The position numbers were made by a program, and so were the translations under genes. A DNA stretch of 64,000 nucleotides from Siphonodentalium dalli (taxonomy: Eukaryota; Mollusca; Scaphopoda; Gadilida; Siphonodentaliidae): assembly GCA_032622095.1 (NCBI GenBank), contig CP136066.1, positions 129,737,917 to 129,801,916 of the forward strand, given 5' to 3'. Within the stretch, counting starts at the first letter, position 1, and each line of letters begins with the position of its first letter. Below are positions 10,101-19,464 of the stretch, piece after piece. The notes under the pieces are model-generated. The model ran no database searches. It worked only from the letters and a program-made list of their open reading frames with translations, and was not told where the DNA came from.

Positions 10101-10648
10101 AAAATGGTATTGTTCCATCAAAATACATGTGGAAACACATATCTAAGTCTTCCGTTGATGCAAGTGAGCTGTCGCAGTGGAGACTCAGAGTGCTGAATGA
10201 TGTTAAGCTTGAATGTTTCTCTAAAGCACATTGTACACTGACTATGTCACATATATGGTCCGCTTGTCGAACCTTCCCAAAAGACAAAGCAACATTCATG
10301 TTATGTGCAAAATTACTTGCTAAGACAGCCTACGATGAACCAGATATCTGCAAATTATGTGGTACCAGATTTTCGTTGTTGGTAAACCATGTTTTTTTAT
10401 ACTGCAATGACACATCGTTGTCAAATATTCGTAACGATATCTGGTACCACATCATAAATCACTTTGGTGTGATCTGTTTCATTCACATTGATAGTCTGAC
10501 CGAATCAGAATTACTTGCCACGTTCTTTGGTTGTCCGTCACCAAATATTCTGGCCCATGTTGAAAACCACAGCCAGTTCATTCGTTTCTTTGCTAAAGCA
10601 CCAGAACGCTTGTGGCAGACATTCGACACATTAGTTGGGCAAATGTAG
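7154..10648 (+). CDS. LINE ORF2: APE endonuclease-reverse transcriptase, intact
   Basis: 1,164 residues from ATG. The endonuclease spans about 1-255, with metal-binding Glu in SEHW (E45), GDMNAD (162-167), SNIDHF (D216/H217) and the catalytic-His motif SNHRP (H245). The usual Asp before that His is Asn here. RT spans about 490-800: NKAHGYD (506-512), FLDVQKAFD (catalytic D640), GTVQGGILSP (696-705) and QADD (738-741), where Gln replaces the usual Tyr/Phe. A zinc-binding motif C1066-x2-C1069-x9-H1079-x4-C1084 lies near the C-terminus, as in many Jockey/R1/CR1-type LINEs. The enzyme nicks target DNA and copies element RNA at the nick. All four metal-binding RT/EN acids checked are present, so activity is plausible but unproven. 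Confidence 0.9.
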   Translation: MATFVHMFTIMVVIQTWNCTGIMGSSSYLSQLLSKQKVDVFGLSEHWLNGANAHFLNSVSEHYVHHVVCDSSQQLPIQRGRPKGGVSLSWHKRLSSQVSILPIDDDRLAGIQLQVSNTMYMYIIQVYLPSTNYSYDHYSEYLIALSNIIDMYSNWGTVLIMGDMNADPSKSTDRSKCLNSFLSKKGLISIIETFNPESQFKTYVPADGFGNESNIDHFLSLASISHIVDNSIVILDDEALDVSNHRPILLELNTEFQTDNANNAFTCTKYKWNSLKNDESLKSSYVGKLTSYLPDEKINSVERLDKYYASLVKALDTASRETIPTVKYSKHIKPYWSEVLKCLHYEMRACRRVWISNGRPRSSDDPSYVRYKASKRDFRREHRRASETFLSSYDTNVDKCSEIDQHMFYKLFNARRKSRFDASFFRVDDNVLRDKMEISGAWANYFQKLYNTDYTDTYFDSEMLALVTRKTDRLKQSSLVSEIDSRLSYCTTTNEISGALSHLSMNKAHGYDYINYEHLIYGGQHLIQCLSTLFSAIFELEHIPIAAKRGIIVPLYKGGIKLRDQFNSYRAITILPVIYKLFEKVVHIRLEDNAPNMIRVHPLQHGFQRGVSCNMVSYLLQECIHYTAEKHSKLFACFLDVQKAFDSVWIDGLLYKLALRGFHGKIWRLLNCLLSGIQCTVRYDGILSKWIQIHKGTVQGGILSPLYYMLYIDDLIRSLEMSNFGLRIGHIDCSAPTQADDMLLLSLSETGIKRMCELCYNYSKVWRFKYNESKTMIIAFNESKHDYQKSSRIWPMGNSEINEVISTTHLGIPVSKFNFNNELTEHIVSKTRSTYFQLTKCGLYAGGITPQSSSKIYQSMVLPAGLFGCELLWGISEKDRLKLERIHRFCVKNMQGLPYRTRTDIALGLIGSKSLESQIEKRKLSFVGSMCRLNLQKTSKHVFIFRLHESILRRPTAGNTFISDISKILIKYGLESNLSEYLQNGIVPSKYMWKHISKSSVDASELSQWRLRVLNDVKLECFSKAHCTLTMSHIWSACRTFPKDKATFMLCAKLLAKTAYDEPDICKLCGTRFSLLVNHVFLYCNDTSLSNIRNDIWYHIINHFGVICFIHIDSLTESELLATFFGCPSPNILAHVENHSQFIRFFAKAPERLWQTFDTLVGQM

Positions 10649-11082
10649 AGGACAGAACATAACATACATATGTAAACAAGTATTTATATTCATATGTGTA
10701 TATACTGTTATGCTGAGTTGGCCCGTGACTCATTGATTGATTTCGCTATAACGGTGACGTTGGCCATTGGTTCACGTACATTCTGTGTCGTGAATCGAGG
10801 GCCACAGTCGGTTCGTTGAACGTAGATTTATTTCTCTTGGAATACATGGTGTTCGTTGACATGTGGGTCGTAAGCAAGTCGAACAAAGGGTCTAAGGACA
10901 TTGTAACTATGTTGTTGCCATATATAATTATGCAACGTTGGAGTTTGTTTGTTTGTCTTTTTGTTCTCATTGATTTCATAATTGTGAACTACATGCTTTG
11001 TATATACGTCAAAACTTTGTTAACCTAAATTGTCTGTATATATCTCTCCGTGAATGGAGGACAATAAAAATATATATATATA
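10649..11082 (+). other. LINE 3' UTR with terminal hairpin and (AT)n tail
   Basis: No open frame of interest. Near the end a small hairpin (CTCC 11,046-11,049 with GGAG 11,056-11,059) precedes GGAGGACAATAAAA and (AT)n. AATAAA is at 11,063-11,068. The same end signature occurs inverted in the 525-bp insert of U6, so it probably marks the 3' end recognised by this RT family. Confidence 0.75.
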
Positions 11083-11093
11083 TATTAACTTCA
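11083..11093. repeat. LINE target-site duplication, right copy (U1)
   Basis: Second TATTAACTTCA, next to the (AT)n tail. Beyond it the interrupted inverted-repeat arm resumes as ACTGATAAGCGCC, exactly as in the empty sites. Confidence 0.93.
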
Positions 11094-11425
11094 ACTGATA
11101 AGCGCCGTCTGCTACGTATGCGCGCAACAGTTTGTCTCCAATAAATTGTTATAAAAACACAGGTTTATGGCCGCGGACATAAGCCGATTAAGTGTGATGT
11201 AATAGAATCCCAATAGAACGACTTTTATCAGGTGTTTACTAAAACCGCAAAATATTGAGAGATTAGTGCAATTTTCTGAATTTTCGCATTATTTCATCGC
11301 ATAAAATCAATTAAAATACGACAAGCAACTGGAAATGTTTTTGAACGTTCTAGAAGGGGTACATGTCCCTTATATATGTTTAAAATTTCTCGCGTAAACT
11401 ATGACAGATACCAAAGTTATAATTA
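11094..11425. repeat. Long inverted repeat, right arm, part 2 (U1)
   Basis: Remainder of segment C' (to about 11,205), then a full segment A' (11,209-11,425), the reverse complement of 3,352-3,574. Together with 5,160-5,546 it makes the arm that the LINE split. Confidence 0.85.
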
Positions 11426-11561
11426 GTTTTATAGACCCACCCTAAATCCCCCATAGTAAATGCATGCGGCCGTAAAGCACATGGCTTTGTTTGGATACTT
11501 TCTGGCCCACAATGCAACAGTCAAAATGGTTATCTGTAAAACAGTCTATGGAAATTATGAG

Positions 11562-12592
11562 TGGTCGTGTGTGCGGGTATTCAGGTATATCTGGAAGAGC
11601 TCACCGTTGGTGAGGTATATATGTATACCTGGATTGACACTGTGGTCATGAGTATGGCGAATAAGTATACATGTAGTGGCTATATGGTCCATGTGGGATG
11701 TATATGTATGCAACGAGTGACTGTATGATCGTGAATGTGGTGAATATGTATACATAGAGTGACTATATGGTCACATGTCAGGTGTAGGAGTATACCTGGT
11801 GTTCATGCATGGTGACTCGTGGCTGTATCGTCATGTGTGGTATGTACGGGTATAACAAATTATGGCTGTATGGTCAGGTATATGTGTATAAAGTGGGTGA
11901 CTATATTGTCATATGTGTGCAGGTGTTTATGTACATATGGAATGACTGCGGTAATGGGTGGGTTGTAGATGTGTGGCTATCACTGTCCACAATAACCCAA
12001 GGATATGTTAACCAATAGAGAGGTCATATCAGATAGTTCTCCGTCTTGATGGTGTTTATGTACATTAAGGAAACGTTAAACGTGTAAAGCGATAGCCACC
12101 CATTACCACCGTCATTCCATATATACATAAACATCACAGACATATGACACTATAGTGCCCCACTGTATACACGTGCACCTGATTCATGACCACGGATGAC
12201 CACACAGCCATTAGTGACAATGCAGGCACACCGATAATACTCATAAATATGACCCATAACCATATAGTCACTCCCTGTATACACATTCACCTCACAATTG
12301 GCCATACGGTCATCCCCTGTATACCTATTCTCCACATAAATGGTCAAATAGACATTCAATATTTACATCAACACCACTACAATAACCATAGAGCCATTCA
12401 CCTCACGATTGGCCATGTCACTCCATGTATCCCTATTTGTCACACCATAGCCGAATAGCCACTCAAGATATACTGATACACCCAGCCATGTCAGTATAGT
12501 CACTCCATGTATGTGTATGCACCTCGCCCATGACCATATAGCAACAATTAAAACCGTATAATATACCCGTATAACCTACACATGACCATACC
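11562..12592. repeat. Minisatellite palindrome of about 1 kb (U1/U2 junction)
   Basis: Diverged units of roughly 50-60 bp built on GTGACTATATGGTCATGTGT and GTATAC run forward in the left arm (11,562-about 11,985) and in reverse complement in the right arm (about 12,088-12,592). The innermost arms pair well: GTAATGGGTGG at 11,951 with CCACCCATTAC at 12,097. A loop of about 100 bp separates them. Short frames inside only reflect the repeat. The truncated RT fragment starts at its right edge. Confidence 0.82.
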
Positions 12593-14140
12593 ACACGAGT
12601 AACCAAGCAAAGAGTGGCAAAATCATCGAGTACATTATTAGACCCAATTATTATCGGCAATTCCCTTCGTGTACTAGAAGCTGAAGTAATAAACCCGGGA
12701 GTCTCTGACCACTTAGGTGTATATGTGTCACTAGCTTATGATTATTCACAAGTAACTTCGTTCCAGAGAGTAGTATGGAACTACTCCAGAGCAAATTTTG
12801 AAAGAGCCAACGAAATACTCGGTAACACGAACTGGGATGATCTCCTTGAGTGCCTCGACACCGATTCAGCTACCATACTTTTCCAAAATAAATTTATGTC
12901 AGTAATGAACGATACAATTCCCCAATCCACTGTTACGGTTCGGCCCAAGGATAAAATCTGGTTTAACTCAGAAATCCGAAGAGAAATTCGCAAACGCGAA
13001 AGGCTACGTACAAAAGCCATAAAAAATAATAATCCCAACACATGGCAAAAATATAAGCAATGTCGAAATAAAGTAAATAACATGAAAAAGTTCGCGAAAT
13101 CGAAATTTGATGAAAATATGGAAGACCGCATGAAAGAATCATCATCTCCCCGCGAATTCTGGCAACTAATGAATTACCTACTATGTAAAAAGAAAACAAC
13201 GAATGTTCCACCCCTATACTGCTCGAATGCCCACATAAATACCATAAACGTAAATGGAACCGTGTACGCGACTGATGATCTTGACAAGGCTAACATATTA
13301 AACCAGAGCTTCATTTCTAACTCATCAATAAATGACTCAAACCACAGTTTACCTGTGTTCAATTCTCGTTGTAAAAACACGATGGAGGACTTTGAGTTCA
13401 CCGAAGATGAAATAATTTTGGCAATTAAATCACTTAAATTAAACAAAGCCCATGGCTACGATGGAATTAGTGCAAAAATGCTCCTAGCTACCGCAGAATC
13501 AATTGCTCGTCCATTAGTTTTAATCTTCAGAAAATCTCTTGATAGCATGACATTTCCATCTGTATGGAAAAAGGCTAATGTTGTCCCCATCTTTAAAAAA
13601 GACGACCCCGCTGATAGCAAGAACTATCGTCCTATTTCCCTTCTACCCTGCTTGGGAAAAATATTTGAGAAAGTTGTACTAAAACAGATCAGGGATTTCT
13701 TTAAAAAAAACGAACTACTATTCTTACGTCAATCGGGCTTCATGCCAGGGCAAAGCACTTCTCATCAACTCATAGATCTATACAATCACCTGTGTCAATC
13801 TCTCGACAATGGACTGTATACATGTTCTATTTTTTGTGATATATCAAAGGCATTCGAGAGAGTTTGGCACAGGGGACTAATACATAAACTTTCAAGTTAT
13901 GGAGTTCGTGGTAAATCTTTGAAATGGCTAGGAGACTATTTAAATAACCGACAGCAGCGCGTATTAGTTAACAACAGCTTTTCTAACTATGAGATCATCC
14001 CAGCGGGCGTGCCACAAGGCTCAATCTTAGGCCCTTTTCTATTTTTGGTTTACATCAATGATTTAGCAGACAACATCTGTTCTGTTACGAGAATGTACGC
14101 TGACGACACTTGCATTACTAACGAGCACCACGACCTATAG
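12575..14140 (+). CDS. Truncated CR1/Jockey-like RT fragment (U2)
   Basis: Same fragment as at 156-1,721 and open throughout. It differs from the A-class version only at two neighbouring codons (KL to NM, at about 13,115-13,120) and one silent T-to-C change. All RT catalytic residues are kept. The endonuclease front and the RT thumb are absent as in the other units. Confidence 0.85.
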   Translation, partial: PTHDHTTRVTKQRVAKSSSTLLDPIIIGNSLRVLEAEVINPGVSDHLGVYVSLAYDYSQVTSFQRVVWNYSRANFERANEILGNTNWDDLLECLDTDSATILFQNKFMSVMNDTIPQSTVTVRPKDKIWFNSEIRREIRKRERLRTKAIKNNNPNTWQKYKQCRNKVNNMKKFAKSKFDENMEDRMKESSSPREFWQLMNYLLCKKKTTNVPPLYCSNAHINTINVNGTVYATDDLDKANILNQSFISNSSINDSNHSLPVFNSRCKNTMEDFEFTEDEIILAIKSLKLNKAHGYDGISAKMLLATAESIARPLVLIFRKSLDSMTFPSVWKKANVVPIFKKDDPADSKNYRPISLLPCLGKIFEKVVLKQIRDFFKKNELLFLRQSGFMPGQSTSHQLIDLYNHLCQSLDNGLYTCSIFCDISKAFERVWHRGLIHKLSSYGVRGKSLKWLGDYLNNRQQRVLVNNSFSNYEIIPAGVPQGSILGPFLFLVYINDLADNICSVTRMYADDTCITNEHHDL

Positions 14141-15419
14141 ATGAGCGGTCTTGGTCCCAACGGGGCTTATTTTTCGAGTTTAATTTTTTTCTTTACACAC
14201 GGAAAAATTATACATCATATGAAAGTAGAAGATGTAGGCTTCATGTTCCGCCCTGCTGTAAAATGTGAAAGTGGTGCCGTTACCATGGAAACGGAATGTA
14301 AACAATGTAGATACAGTTTGATATTAAACCATTTCCGCAAATGGTAAAAACTAATTTAAGCCCATTCTAGAACAGGAACAGACGTTGAAATTCATTTATT
14401 GATGATTTGTCCACTATAACTATGTTCCAACGATTCCAGTATTAAATAGGATGCACATATAGGTTATACGGGTCTTTATTGCCATTTTGGGGTGAAAAAT
14501 GGTGATTTTTGCAAAAAATGCGATAATTTTGGAATTGGAACATTTGTTGAATACTACATTGGCTACAGTAATAATTTATGCATTATTATGATGGCATCAT
14601 ACGTGTACTTAAAATTAATTTGGATAAAACTGCCGAAAAGGCCCAATACCAAGAGAAATACCTGTTACCATGGAAACGATATTTAAAAATACAAAAAATG
14701 CCATTATTGGAAAGAAATGAAGACCTATAACCCATGCGACACAATATAACTTTTTTTACTTTGTTTTTTATGACATGCACTTTTAATCCGGACTTCTGTG
14801 TTGGGTAATTGTCGTGGTTTATTCAGCTGTTGTCATGGAAACGGACCAAATTTCGCCAAATAATGATGTTTTTTTCCCCATAGAGCTGACATTTAAAGCA
14901 TGTAATTTTATGAAGCAAATCTTATTATGACAACCCGTTATAGATGTCTCAAAACCTTTTTCAAAGATTACTATTTCCCAATTATCCCAGTAGTAGCTAG
15001 GATGCACATATAGGATATGAAGGTTTTATTGTCATTTTGGGGTAAATACTGTAAATTTTTGCAAAAAATGCGATAATTTTGGAATTGAAACATTTATTAG
15101 ATACTACATTGGTTACAGTAATAATTTATAAATATTATGATGGCTTCTTACGTGTGCTTCAATCTAGTTTTGATAAAACTGCAGAAAAAGCCCAATACCC
15201 TGAGAAATACCTATCACCATGGAAACGATATTAAAAAATACACAAAATTTCATTATTGGAAAGAAATGAAGTTCTATAACCATTGCGACACAAATAAACT
15301 TTTTGAATAATGATGTTTTCCCCTATAAACCGGACATTTAAATTGTGAATTTTATAAAGCAAAACATATTGTAACAACCTGTTATAGGTATCTCAAAATC
15401 TTCAACTCATATACATAAT
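14141..15419. repeat. Diverged ~550-bp direct repeats (U2)
   Basis: Collinear with 1,722-3,000. X-box-like sites are at about 14,279, 14,664, 14,829 and 15,213. Confidence 0.75.
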
Positions 15420-15770
15420 ACAATAGGGGATAAGAGCACCCCTAAGACGACTTTCCTGCAGGTTTGCCAGACAAATTTACCATTATGTGAACGTACCCTG
15501 ACATGGTACTCATCATACTTAGAGTCCACGTGTTTTGATCGTTTTATTCCCAATTTCTCAGCTGTTTCTGTGGATCTAGACGAAAATTGTCTAAATAGTG
15601 ATGTGTTTTGCACAATTTGTTTTATTATTGGAAATTGAGTTAAAAATTAAAAACCAACACCACGTATCTGGAAAATGCCATGATAGGATTTTAAAAGATT
15701 CGCTGTCTGGGAATTATGAAACTGATTTGAAAGCAAATAGTTGATGATTATAAGCTACATCCCTAAATAG

Positions 15771-16467
15771 TAATTACCTGTAACTTTGGTATCTGTCATA
15801 GTTTACGCGAGAAATTTTAAACACATATCAGGGACATGTTCCCCCTTCTTGAATGTTAAAAAACATTTCCAGATGCTTGTCGTATTTTAATTGATTTTAT
15901 GCGATGAAATAATGCGAAAATTCAGAAAATTGCACTAATTTCTCAATATTTTGCGGTTTTAGTAAACACCTGATAAAAGTCGTTCTATTTGGGAATTTTT
16001 AAACCAAATTTGCAGACAATATAGAGTAAACACAGTACTATCGGAATATCGTCAAGGAGTTCTGTGCCGAAGCTGCCGTCAATAAATTCGCTTTTTCGTG
16101 TTCGACGAAAATGAAACTTGTCTGTTTAAAGGTCCCATTTTCGTGTCGAATGGTGATAGAATCTCCATTTGTCAAGTTGATGGATAAATTACATCACACT
16201 TAATCGGCTTATGTCCGCGGCCATAAACCTGTGTTTTTATAACAATTTATTGGAGACAAACTGTTGCGCGCTTATCAGTTGAAGTTAATAATCGTGAAGC
16301 CTGTGTAACAAATGTTCAAATACAACGAAAAAAAAATACGTAAAATAAATAGCGTGACCAATGAGCATTCACAAAACAATATACATCAGTTTTGAAAACG
16401 AGTAAAAATGATTATAAATGAAAACGCTCTTTATCGTTTACCGGCGCTTTTGCGCAAGAAGGTTTTT
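15771..16467. repeat. Long inverted repeat, left arm (U2)
   Basis: Collinear with 3,352-4,048. Because U2 has no LINE, this arm and 17,579-18,297 show the original inverted-repeat geometry, with about 1.1 kb between the arms. Confidence 0.88.
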
Positions 16468-16730
16468 AATGGACGCAATCATTGGATTTTGTTCTAGGCT
16501 AAAAAAAACAAACAATACAAAATGTGTTCAAACTTCCTCTTTTGAAAGTTGAAGTAAAACATCACGGGTGTTGTTACAGTCTATTGTGATTCTTTGGTGA
16601 GCACGCAGTGAACACAAGTCATACTTTGCCAAATTCATCCCGTATATCACACATGTTTAGTATACATGACACGTCGTCACTTTCGTGAGAACATCTAACG
16701 GAAGTTTTATGGGGTATATAAAATAGAAGC

Positions 16731-17007
16731 ATGGCCAGTTGATGTACAGACAGCGAACTAAAAACCTTCCTAAACGACCGTGGTGTTCCATCAACTAGAC
16801 GAAAAAAAAGATGAGAAAGTGCAGCTAGCCGAGTTGGCACACAAACAGAAATTTCCAGTTATTCAGTCGGCAGATGATCAACAGAAAACGGTTAATACCC
16901 AAAAAGCGAAGTTGTTATGCCTGGAGTTTTTGTTGTCTTTCTACATACAACGAAGGTGTGAAATTCAAGATTTTTCGCCAGATAGATCCAAAGAAATACT
17001 TTGTTGA
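16731..17007 (+). pseudogene. SAP-domain relic (U2)
   Basis: Same TGA after Met-Ala-Ser and the same shift at the A-run as in U1. One silent AGA-to-AGG change (about 16,955) is shared only with U5. Confidence 0.5.
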
Positions 17008-17578
17008 AATCTCTTGCCATATTTTGCTGTATTTATGCAAAACGTGCATCTCCATCTTAACACATCGATGTAGATTGAAAACGACATATTTGCGGTCATG
17101 TAATGATAACATAAACGCTCTTTATTGGTTCCGTTTTATATGGTATAAAATGACCTTCCGAATTACTCTAAACTTGAAAGTTTTTTGTAGGAAATCAATA
17201 AACTTATAGTACATGTACGAATATTCATATCAAATTAAATAATACTCACGTTTCTGGGTTACGTCGGTCATTATTGCAACCGAAAACTGCACAGCGATTT
17301 GAAGGCATTTTCAATTTATGATTTTGTAAGGGTAGTAGATGGGCACGAAGCGAAGTGATTTTGTTGAATGAGAGTAGAAGGGTGCGAAGCGCCCGGGATG
17401 GTCGAAAAGATCGAGAGAAGATACCATAGCATATGGATTAGGTTCAAATGTCACAATAGACATGAAGGAGTATCACATCGCCCTCTCACATGCTTCAGTT
17501 GTCAGTTAAAACATGAAGTTTTTCATAAAACAGTTTCATTTTCGTGAAACGCATGCGAAGCAAGATGTGCGAAGAGAG

Positions 17579-18297
17579 AATTTATTGACGGCAGCTTAGG
17601 CAGTCTGAGGGGTAATTAATCCCAAATGCACGGAACTCCTTTACGATATTCCGATAGTACTGCGTTTACTCTATATTCTCTAAAAAATTTGTGTAAAAGT
17701 TCCCAATAGAACGACTTTTATCAGGCGTTTACTAAAACCGCAAAATATTGAGAATATTAAAAACCTTCTTGCGCAAAAGCGCCGGTACACGATAAAGAGC
17801 TTTTTCATTTATAATCGTTTATGAAACAGCAATAACACTGTACTTATGGGAACAACTGATGTATATTGTTTTGTGAATGCTCATTGGTCACGCTATTTAT
17901 TTTACGTAGTTTTTTTCTGTTGTATTTGAACATTTGTTACACAGGCTTCACGATTATTAACTTCAACTGATAAGCGCCGTCTGCTACGTATGCGCGCAAC
18001 AGTTTGTCTCCAATAAATTGTTATAAAAACACAGGTTTATGGCCGCGGACATAAGCCGATTAAGTGTGATGTAATAGAATCCCAATAGAACGACTTTTAT
18101 CAGGTGTTTACTAAAACCGCAAAATATTGAGAGATTAGTGCAATTTTCAGAATTTTCGCATTATTTCATCGCATAAAATCAATTAAAATACGACAAGCAA
18201 CTGGAAATGTTTTTGAACGTTCTAGAAGGGGTACATGTCCCTTATATATGTTTAAAATTTCTCGCGTAAACTATGACAGATACCAAAGTTATAATTA
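17579..18297. repeat. Long inverted repeat, right arm, uninterrupted (U2)
   Basis: Order B'-(partial A')-C'-A', with CCCAATAGAACGACTTTTAT present twice (about 17,702 and 18,081), though the left arm has its complement only once. A private A occurs at about 18,149 where other units have T. Confidence 0.87.
17955..17965. other. Empty LINE insertion site (U2)
   Basis: Single TATTAACTTCA running straight into ACTGATAAGCGCC. This is the undisturbed target of the LINE seen in U1, U4 and U6. Confidence 0.93.
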
Positions 18298-18433
18298 GTT
18301 TTATAGACCCACCCTAAATCCCCCATAGTAAATGCATGCGGCCGTAAAGCACATGGCTTTGTTTGGATACTTTCTGGCCCACAATGCAACAGTCAAAATG
18401 GTTATCTGTAAAACAGTCTATGGAAATTATGAG

Positions 18434-19464
18434 TGGTCGTGTGTGCGGGTATTCAGGTATATCTGGAAGAGCTCACCGTTGGTGAGGTATATATGTATAC
18501 CTGGATTGACACTGTGGTCATGAGTATGGCGAATAAGTATACATGTAGTGGCTATATGGTCCATGTGGGATGTATATGTATGCAATGAGTGACTGTATGA
18601 TCGTGAATGTGGTGAATATGTATACATAGAGTGACTATATGGTCACATGTCAGGTGTAGGAGTATACCTGGTGTTCATGCATGGTGACTCGTGGCTGTAT
18701 CGTCATGTGTGGTATGTACGGGTATAACAAATTATGGCTGTATGGTCAGGTATATGTACATAAAGTGGGTGACTATATTGTCATATGTGTGCAGGTGTTT
18801 ATGTACATATGGAATGACTGCGGTAATGGGTGGGTTGTAGATGTGTGGCTATCACTGTCCACAATAACCCAAGGATATGTTAACCAATAGAGAGGTCATA
18901 TCAGATAGTTCTCCGTCTTGATGGTGTTTATGTACATTAAGGAAACGTTAAACGTGTAAAGCGATAGCCACCCATTACCACCGTCATTCCATATATACAT
19001 AAACATCACAGACATATGACACTATAGTGCCCCACTGTATACACGTGCACCTGATTCATGACCACGGATGACCACACAGCCATTAGTGACAATGCAGGCA
19101 CACCGATAATACTCATAAATATGACCCATAACCATATAGTCACTCCCTGTATACACATTCACCTCACAATTGGCCATACGGTCATCCCCTGTATACCTAT
19201 TCTCCACATAAATGGTCAAATAGACATTCAATATTTACATCAACACCACTACAATAACCATAGAGCCATTCACCTCACGATTGGCCATGTCACTCCATGT
19301 ATCCCTATTTGTCACACCATAGCCGAATAGCCACTCAAGATATACTGATACACCCAGCCATGTCAGTATAGTCACTCCATGTATGTGTATGCACCTCGCC
19401 CATGACCATATAGCAACAATTAAAACCGTATAATATACCCGTATAACCTACACATGACCATACC
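18434..19464. repeat. Minisatellite palindrome (U2/U3 junction)
   Basis: Collinear with 11,562-12,592. B-class marker GCAATGAGTG replaces GCAACGAGTG. Confidence 0.82.

Larger units (their letters stand above)
5547..11082 (+). mobile_element. Complete two-ORF non-LTR retrotransposon (LINE), U1 copy
   Basis: The 5,536-bp element is defined exactly by comparison with the three empty sites. Layout: 31-bp leader, ORF1 5,578-7,107, 46-bp spacer, ORF2 7,154-10,648, 434-bp 3' UTR. Both frames are intact. It ends in an AATAAA-like signal and an (AT)n run rather than poly(A). The 31-bp leader is short; either the family has a minimal 5' UTR or this insertion lost a little of its 5' end. It belongs with APE-type LINEs of the CR1/Jockey/L2-related assemblage; the clade needs a phylogeny. 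The U1 copy could in principle encode both proteins, but its promoter is not visible. Confidence 0.93.
1..12419. repeat. Array unit U1 (A class, with LINE)
   Basis: First visible unit of the tandem array. Phase is arbitrary; base 1 corresponds to 12,420, 19,292, 26,164, 42,370 and 49,242. Its length, 12,419, equals the 6,872-bp plain unit plus the 5,536-bp LINE plus an 11-bp target duplication. It lacks the 3.8-kb block found in U4 and U6 near position 152. A-class markers are Lys-Leu (not Asn-Met) at codons 168-169 of the RT fragment and a C rather than T in the GCGCGCTTACC stretch near 3,859. The interval 3,001-3,351 holds nothing I recognise. Confidence 0.93.
12420..19291. repeat. Array unit U2 (B class, plain, no LINE)
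   Basis: The 6,872-bp plain unit gives the basic structure of the array. B-class markers: Asn-Met at RT codons 168-169, CACATAAAT at about 13,232, TTATCAGTTG near 16,272 and AAATTCATCC near 16,631. It shares AAGGTGTG (about 16,953) and GTACATAAAG (about 18,757) with U5 but not with U3. Confidence 0.93.

Noticed and set aside
11460-12458. Several 60-90 codon frames on both strands in the minisatellite
   Set aside because: They are rich in His/Ile/Thr from the CAT/ATA repeat content and mirror each other on opposite strands, as expected from a palindrome.
15407-15613. Minus-strand 68-codon frame in plain units
   Set aside because: It is closed by a stop in the A-class units (one base change) and has no recognisable domain.
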